The position numbers and the translations under genes are program-made. A stretch of 64,000 nucleotides of DNA from Oncomelania hupensis. Lineage: Eukaryota > Mollusca > Gastropoda > Littorinimorpha > Pomatiopsidae. How positions within the stretch are numbered: position 1 is the stretch's first letter; each line of letters opens with the position of its first letter. This document shows, one piece after another, positions 59,691 to 64,000 of this stretch. Under the pieces are notes generated by a model that saw only the letters and a list, made by a program, of their open reading frames with translations, was not told the origin of the DNA and did not search any database. The DNA lies in assembly GCA_036898135.1 (NCBI GenBank), contig CM072523.1, positions 36,093,363-36,157,362 of the forward strand, in the 5' to 3' direction.

Positions 59691-62600
59691 TGACACAATC
59701 CACTAATTCCATACCGGATCGGTCGTCGCCCGGGCCGTCACCCGGCACAAGGACCGCGCCTTCCGTTGGCCACCAGGACGGAGGTGTTAAGTATGCTACT
59801 GATGGACAATATAGCAAGATCCGCACGAGAAACAACATCGTCATAGGAACCTGGAACGTCAGGACCCTAACTGCGGAAGGAAAATTAGAAGAACTGGCCC
59901 ACGAGCTGGACCACTATCGATGGAACGTTCTAGGTATCAGCGAACTGCGCTGGAAAGGCCTAGGTGAAACAACGACTGACAAAGGCCACAAGCTCTATTT
60001 CAGCGGTAGAGATGACAGGCACGAACACGGCGTTGGATTCTTGGTCCACAAGAACATTCTAGCCACTGTCATGGGTTGCCGCCCAGTCTCCAGTAGACTC
60101 ATTACCATCCGTCTGAGAGCAACCCCTTTCAACATTACCATCATCCAGGCCTATGCCCCAACATCAGACTATGAAGACAGCGAAGTGGAGGATTTTTATG
60201 AAAATATACAGGCGGTCCTTGACCAAGTGCCGAAGAAGGACATAGTCATAGTGCAAGGCGACTGGAATGCCAAGGTTGGCCAAGATGCGCACCGCAACTG
60301 GGGAGACACATGCGGACCCCACTGCAACAACGAGACAAATGACAGGGGTCTGAGGCTATTGGAGTTTGCCAGATACAACAATCTGGTACTGGCAAACACG
60401 CTTGGTCTCCACAAAAAATCCAGACGATGGACATGGCACAGTCCCGGCGGGGAACATCACAACCAGATCGACTACATCATGGTCAAGAAACGCTTCAGAT
60501 CAAGCATCAACATTGGCAGGACACGCACTTTTCCAGGAGCAGACATTGGAAGTGACCACGATCTCGTGATGATGTCTTTCCGGCTCCATTTGAAGAGAGT
60601 AAATACAGCAAAGTGCACTAGGCTGAAGTTCGACCTGGACAAACTGCAAGACCCGGAGGTGGCAAAAATATTTCAGGCCACAATTGGAGGGAAATTTGCA
60701 CCACTGCTTATTTTGGGGGCAGGCGAAGTAGATGTCAACACCATGACCAATACCTTCAACTCAGCTGTAACAGATGCCGCCACTGAGATCCTTGGCAAGC
60801 ACCGACCAAAGAAGAAGCCGTGGATCACACCTGAACTTTTGGATCTGTGTGATAAACGAAGAGAGTTAAAAAAGAAAAAGAACACCTCACAGGGAGCTGA
60901 TGTCTACCGAAAAATCAACAATGACATCCGAAAAGGCATGCGCACAGCAAAGGAGAACTGGATAGAAGATCAATGCCAGGAAATAGAGAACAATCTGAAC
61001 AAGAACAACAGCAAGAAGGCCTACCAGACTGTGAAGCGGCTGACAAGTGTTAAACAGCCCAAAGTCTCCACTATCCAAAGCAAGTCTGGCATTTGCCTTA
61101 CAGAAGAACAAGAAGTCTTGGACAGATGGACAGAGTACTGCTCTGACCTTTACAACCATACACCAAATGGAGACCCATCAGTTCTAGCATGTCCCGAGAG
61201 CAGAGAAGAAGAAGAAATCCTCCCAATTCTCCGGGAAGAAGTTGAGGCAGCAGTGCAATCGCTGAAGAAAGGGAAGTCAGCGGGAGTGGACAACATACCA
61301 GCGGAACTGCTACAAGCAGGAGGAGAAGCGATGACTGATGCTCTCACCATTATCTGTAACAAGATCTGGCAGAGTGGGGAATGGCCTACACCATGGACCC
61401 AGTCGCTTGTCATCACTCTTCCCAAAAAAGGTAACCTTCAGGAGTGTGAAAATTACCGCACCATCAGCCTCATCAGCCATCCCAGCAAGGTCCTCCTGAA
61501 AATAATACTCAACAGGTTGAAACCACAAGCTGAACAAATCATAGCTGAAGAACAAGCAGGATTCATGGCAGGGCGAAGTACCACTGAACAGATTTTCAAC
61601 CTCAGAATAATCTGTGAGAAATACCTACAGCACCAACAACATCTATATCATGTGTTCATAGACTTCAAGAAGGCATTTGACCGAGTCTGGCATGCAGCTC
61701 TATGGGCAACCATGAAAGTGTACAACATCAGCCCTAAAATTATAGAAGTCATCAAAAGCCTGTATGACAAGGCTACCAGTGCAGTCCTCCATAACAGCGT
61801 CATCGGGAACTGGTTCAGAACAACAATCGGTGTGCGTCAAGGATGCCTACTCTCTCCAACACTCTTCAACATCTTCCTAGAGCGCATCATGTCAGATGCT
61901 CTTGCAGATCACGAAGGCACAGTCAGCATAGGGGGCAGAGCAATCTCCAATCTTCGTTTTGCGGATGATATTGATGGATTGGCTGGAGAGGAACAAGAAC
62001 TTGAACAGCTTGTACAGAGGCTTGACACCACCTCCAGAGCTTATGGAATGGAAATAAGTGCAGAGAAGACCAAAATGATGACCAACAACACCAATGGCAT
62101 CAACAGGACATCAAAGTACAAGGCCAATCCCTCAACACAGTGCACAGCTTCAAATATTTAGGAGCCATTGTGTCAGACAATGGGTCTCGACAGGAAGTCC
62201 TCTCCAGGATCGCACAAACAACTGCTGCCCTGACAAGGTTGAAGCCCATTTGGAAAGACAGAACCATCAGTCTACATTCCAAAGTAAGACTGCTGCGATC
62301 TCTGGTCATCTCCATCTTCCTATATGCTTGCGAAGCATGGACCCTCACAGCAGATCTCCAACGAAGAATACAAAGCATGGAGATGAGGTGCTACAGAAGA
62401 CTTCTGTGCATTTCCTATACCCAACACATCACCAACGTTGAAGTCCGACAGACCATCACACAAGCCATTGGACAACACGATGACCTGCTCACAGTGGTGA
62501 AGAAACGGAAACTCCGATGGTATGGCCACGTCACCAGATCATCAGGCCTTGCAAAGACCATTCTGCAAGGCACAGTGCAAGGAGGTAGAAGAAGGGGGAG

Positions 62601-62754
62601 ACCGAAAAAGAGGTGGGAGGACAACATTCGAGAATGGACTGGTTTGACACTGAGCGAAGCCACGAGGGCTGCTGAGGACAGAGAAAGATGGAGTATGCTG
62701 GTTAAGCGATCATCTGTGGTGCCCCTACGACCTTCGGGTTATGGGACAGGATAG
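59687..62754 (+). pseudogene. RTE ORF2 (endonuclease-reverse transcriptase), one frameshift
   Basis: From ATG 59687 the frame runs 824 codons to 62161. Endonuclease: GTWNVRTL (residue 54 onward), ISELRWKG, IVQGDWNAKVG and the catalytic SDHD at 289-292. Reverse transcriptase: NYRTISLI, DFKKAFDRVWH (659), GVRQGCLLSP (716) and the active-site FADD (758-761). After about 62104 the reading continues in the next frame to TAG 62752-62754, with [26 protein letters not shown] and [10 protein letters not shown]. The truncated copy at 56.9 kb has one extra base at this point, so a single-base deletion is the simplest cause. Such proteins are often mislabelled as craniofacial development protein 2-like. 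Confidence 0.93.
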
Positions 62755-62765
62755 GATAGGATAGG

Positions 62766-62940
62766 AATTATTTAATCAATTATTTAATCAAAATGTAATA
62801 CACTAACTGAAACACATATTTTGTTTTCGTCACAACTAATTCCTTAATCAATTATTTGATCAAAATGTAATACAACTTACTCAAACATAATTTATTCGTC
62901 ATAACTAATCTTTAATCAATTATTTGATCAAAATGCCCAG
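62766..62940 (+). repeat. Degenerate minisatellite, right part
   Basis: Two to three units of about 65-72 bp (TTAATCAATTATTTGATCAA, AATGTAATACA, AACTGAAACACATATTTTGT, CATAACTAAT), continuing the array at 59320. Confidence 0.75.
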
Positions 62941-64000
62941 CTACTAACACCCACCAGGTTTTATAAAACAATTAAACCGCTTTTAATTCGTGGCAGTGTT
63001 TACCTTTCCTTTTTATCAACTACGTGTATTTATTTATTTTTACTTTCTTTATTTATTGTGTCTATTTAAAAACAATCTGACTTCGTCAGAATACCAGTGA
63101 TGTACCATGGAATATATTATTTTTTTTACCTTCAGAGAAGTTACATATCTATCCCGTCGAAGAATTAACAATCACATCATTATCATCGTCTTCATAAACA
63201 TACTGTTCATCTTAACTAATTTATCATTTACTTATTACTTATTCCCATAAACTTGTCTTCCCCGCGTCATCATCGCCAACAGGAACACGTTGTTCATTAG
63301 AATGCCTTCCTAACGTCAGTACACCTAATTATTTCATTAACACATTGCCGTCTTCGCGCCAGTCTTTATTAATAGCCGTTGATTTGCTTCAGCCGCGGTT
63401 TGTTTTCAGTAATTATTAACGTCCACTTTTTCTTTGATTTACATATTACATAAACAGGCTAACTGCTTTCGCGGTCCTCATCGTCGTAATAGTCATCAGC
63501 ACGGTCAACATACAGAAACTTTTCATCATAACTAGTCACATAATTAATATTAATATGAAGTGTAGCTTAGTAGTAGCATTTGTTCTTCTTTTACACCAGT
63601 TTTAAAAACAGCTTATCTTCTCTTTTTTTTTTTTCAGCCGTGTTACTTTATCACAGTCTTTTCGAAGTACCAGTGCTATTCTTCTTTTATTTCCTATCTT
63701 TATTCCTTCTCTTGGGTACACTGAGCATGCTGGCTTAACATGGACCGAAAGCGCTATCCAAATGACCATCATGACTATCAAAATAATAGTGTGCTTACTA
63801 CTAAACTAGTCCGTGTGTTCAACCTTTCTGTGTTCACAAAAGTACATTTTCAGTAGGCTGAGCCCTACTACAGGAAAAATATTTTGTGATGCTGTTTCGA
63901 GAAAAATGCGCATTTGTCATTGTGAAGAATCACCACCAACCATGCGAGAAACGCAACACCACACAGACTTCAGTAAACGCATAGGTGGACTTTAACAGTT
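62941..64000. other. Right end of window, nothing identified
   Basis: AT-rich sequence without recognisable gene or repeat family. Confidence 0.55.

Larger units (their letters stand above)
59412..62765 (+). mobile_element. Nearly full-length RTE-clade LINE with target-site duplication
   Basis: 5' region with GTGTCGTAAGAGGCGACTAA, short ORF1, ORF2 with apurinic-like endonuclease and reverse transcriptase, then (GGATA)n as 3' tail (62747-62765). AATTATTTAAT occurs at 59401-59411 and 62766-62776, flanking the element exactly; the target is itself repetitive, so the duplication is likely but not certain. Mobilises by target-primed reverse transcription in family members. This copy is disabled by a frameshift near 62104. 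Confidence 0.92.

Overview
The window is eukaryotic: it has short conserved exons with GT/AG-type splice sites, tRNA-derived SINEs, a LINE of RTE type and very dense microsatellites. Base composition, repeat style (SINE cores, TGACCTTGACCTT repeats, purine trinucleotide arrays) and the level of divergence from vertebrate proteins suggest a lophotrochozoan, probably a mollusc (a gastropod is plausible). That assignment is inference.

The one well-supported host gene lies on the minus strand at 3852-22592. Twelve coding exons join in consistent phase into an 869-residue protein: a PP2A regulatory subunit of the B'' family (PPP2R3A/PR130 type). Exon 1 carries a Cys/His N-terminal segment resembling the N-terminus of vertebrate PR130, followed by a long disordered Ser/Val/Pro/His-rich region. 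Exons 2-12 carry the conserved B'' core with two EF-hands. Intron 6 appears to be a GC-AG intron. Positions 1-3851 are 3'UTR or downstream flank, with a plausible poly(A) signal and an AU-rich element.

The introns are full of repeats. They hold a piece of RTE LINE, a tRNA-derived SINE, a foldback (MITE-like) element, the 3' end of a second LINE family and large (GAA)n/(GAT)n tracts. Intron 5 also contains an opposite-strand terminal-exon-like ORF (10424-10706) that I cannot name.

From about 22.7 kb to 59.4 kb I find no confident host gene. This stretch is AT-rich DNA with SINEs, microsatellites, a 527-bp tandem duplication, a large inverted repeat, minisatellites and scattered copies of several unnamed repeat families. 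Two ORFs (28499-28780 minus, 55667-56182 plus) are possible but unproven.

At 59412-62765 sits a nearly full-length RTE-clade retrotransposon: a short ORF1, an endonuclease/reverse-transcriptase ORF2 broken by one frameshift, a (GGATA)n tail and an 11-bp target-site duplication. It is inserted in a degenerate minisatellite. Two truncated relatives lie at 5290-5673 and 56296-57026. The last kilobase shows nothing identifiable.

I did not find a convincing new multi-gene biological system. The most unusual signals are the repeat/microsatellite architecture (strong strand bias of GAA arrays, repeats fused to microsatellites, foldbacks) and the conserved PR130 N-terminal motif.
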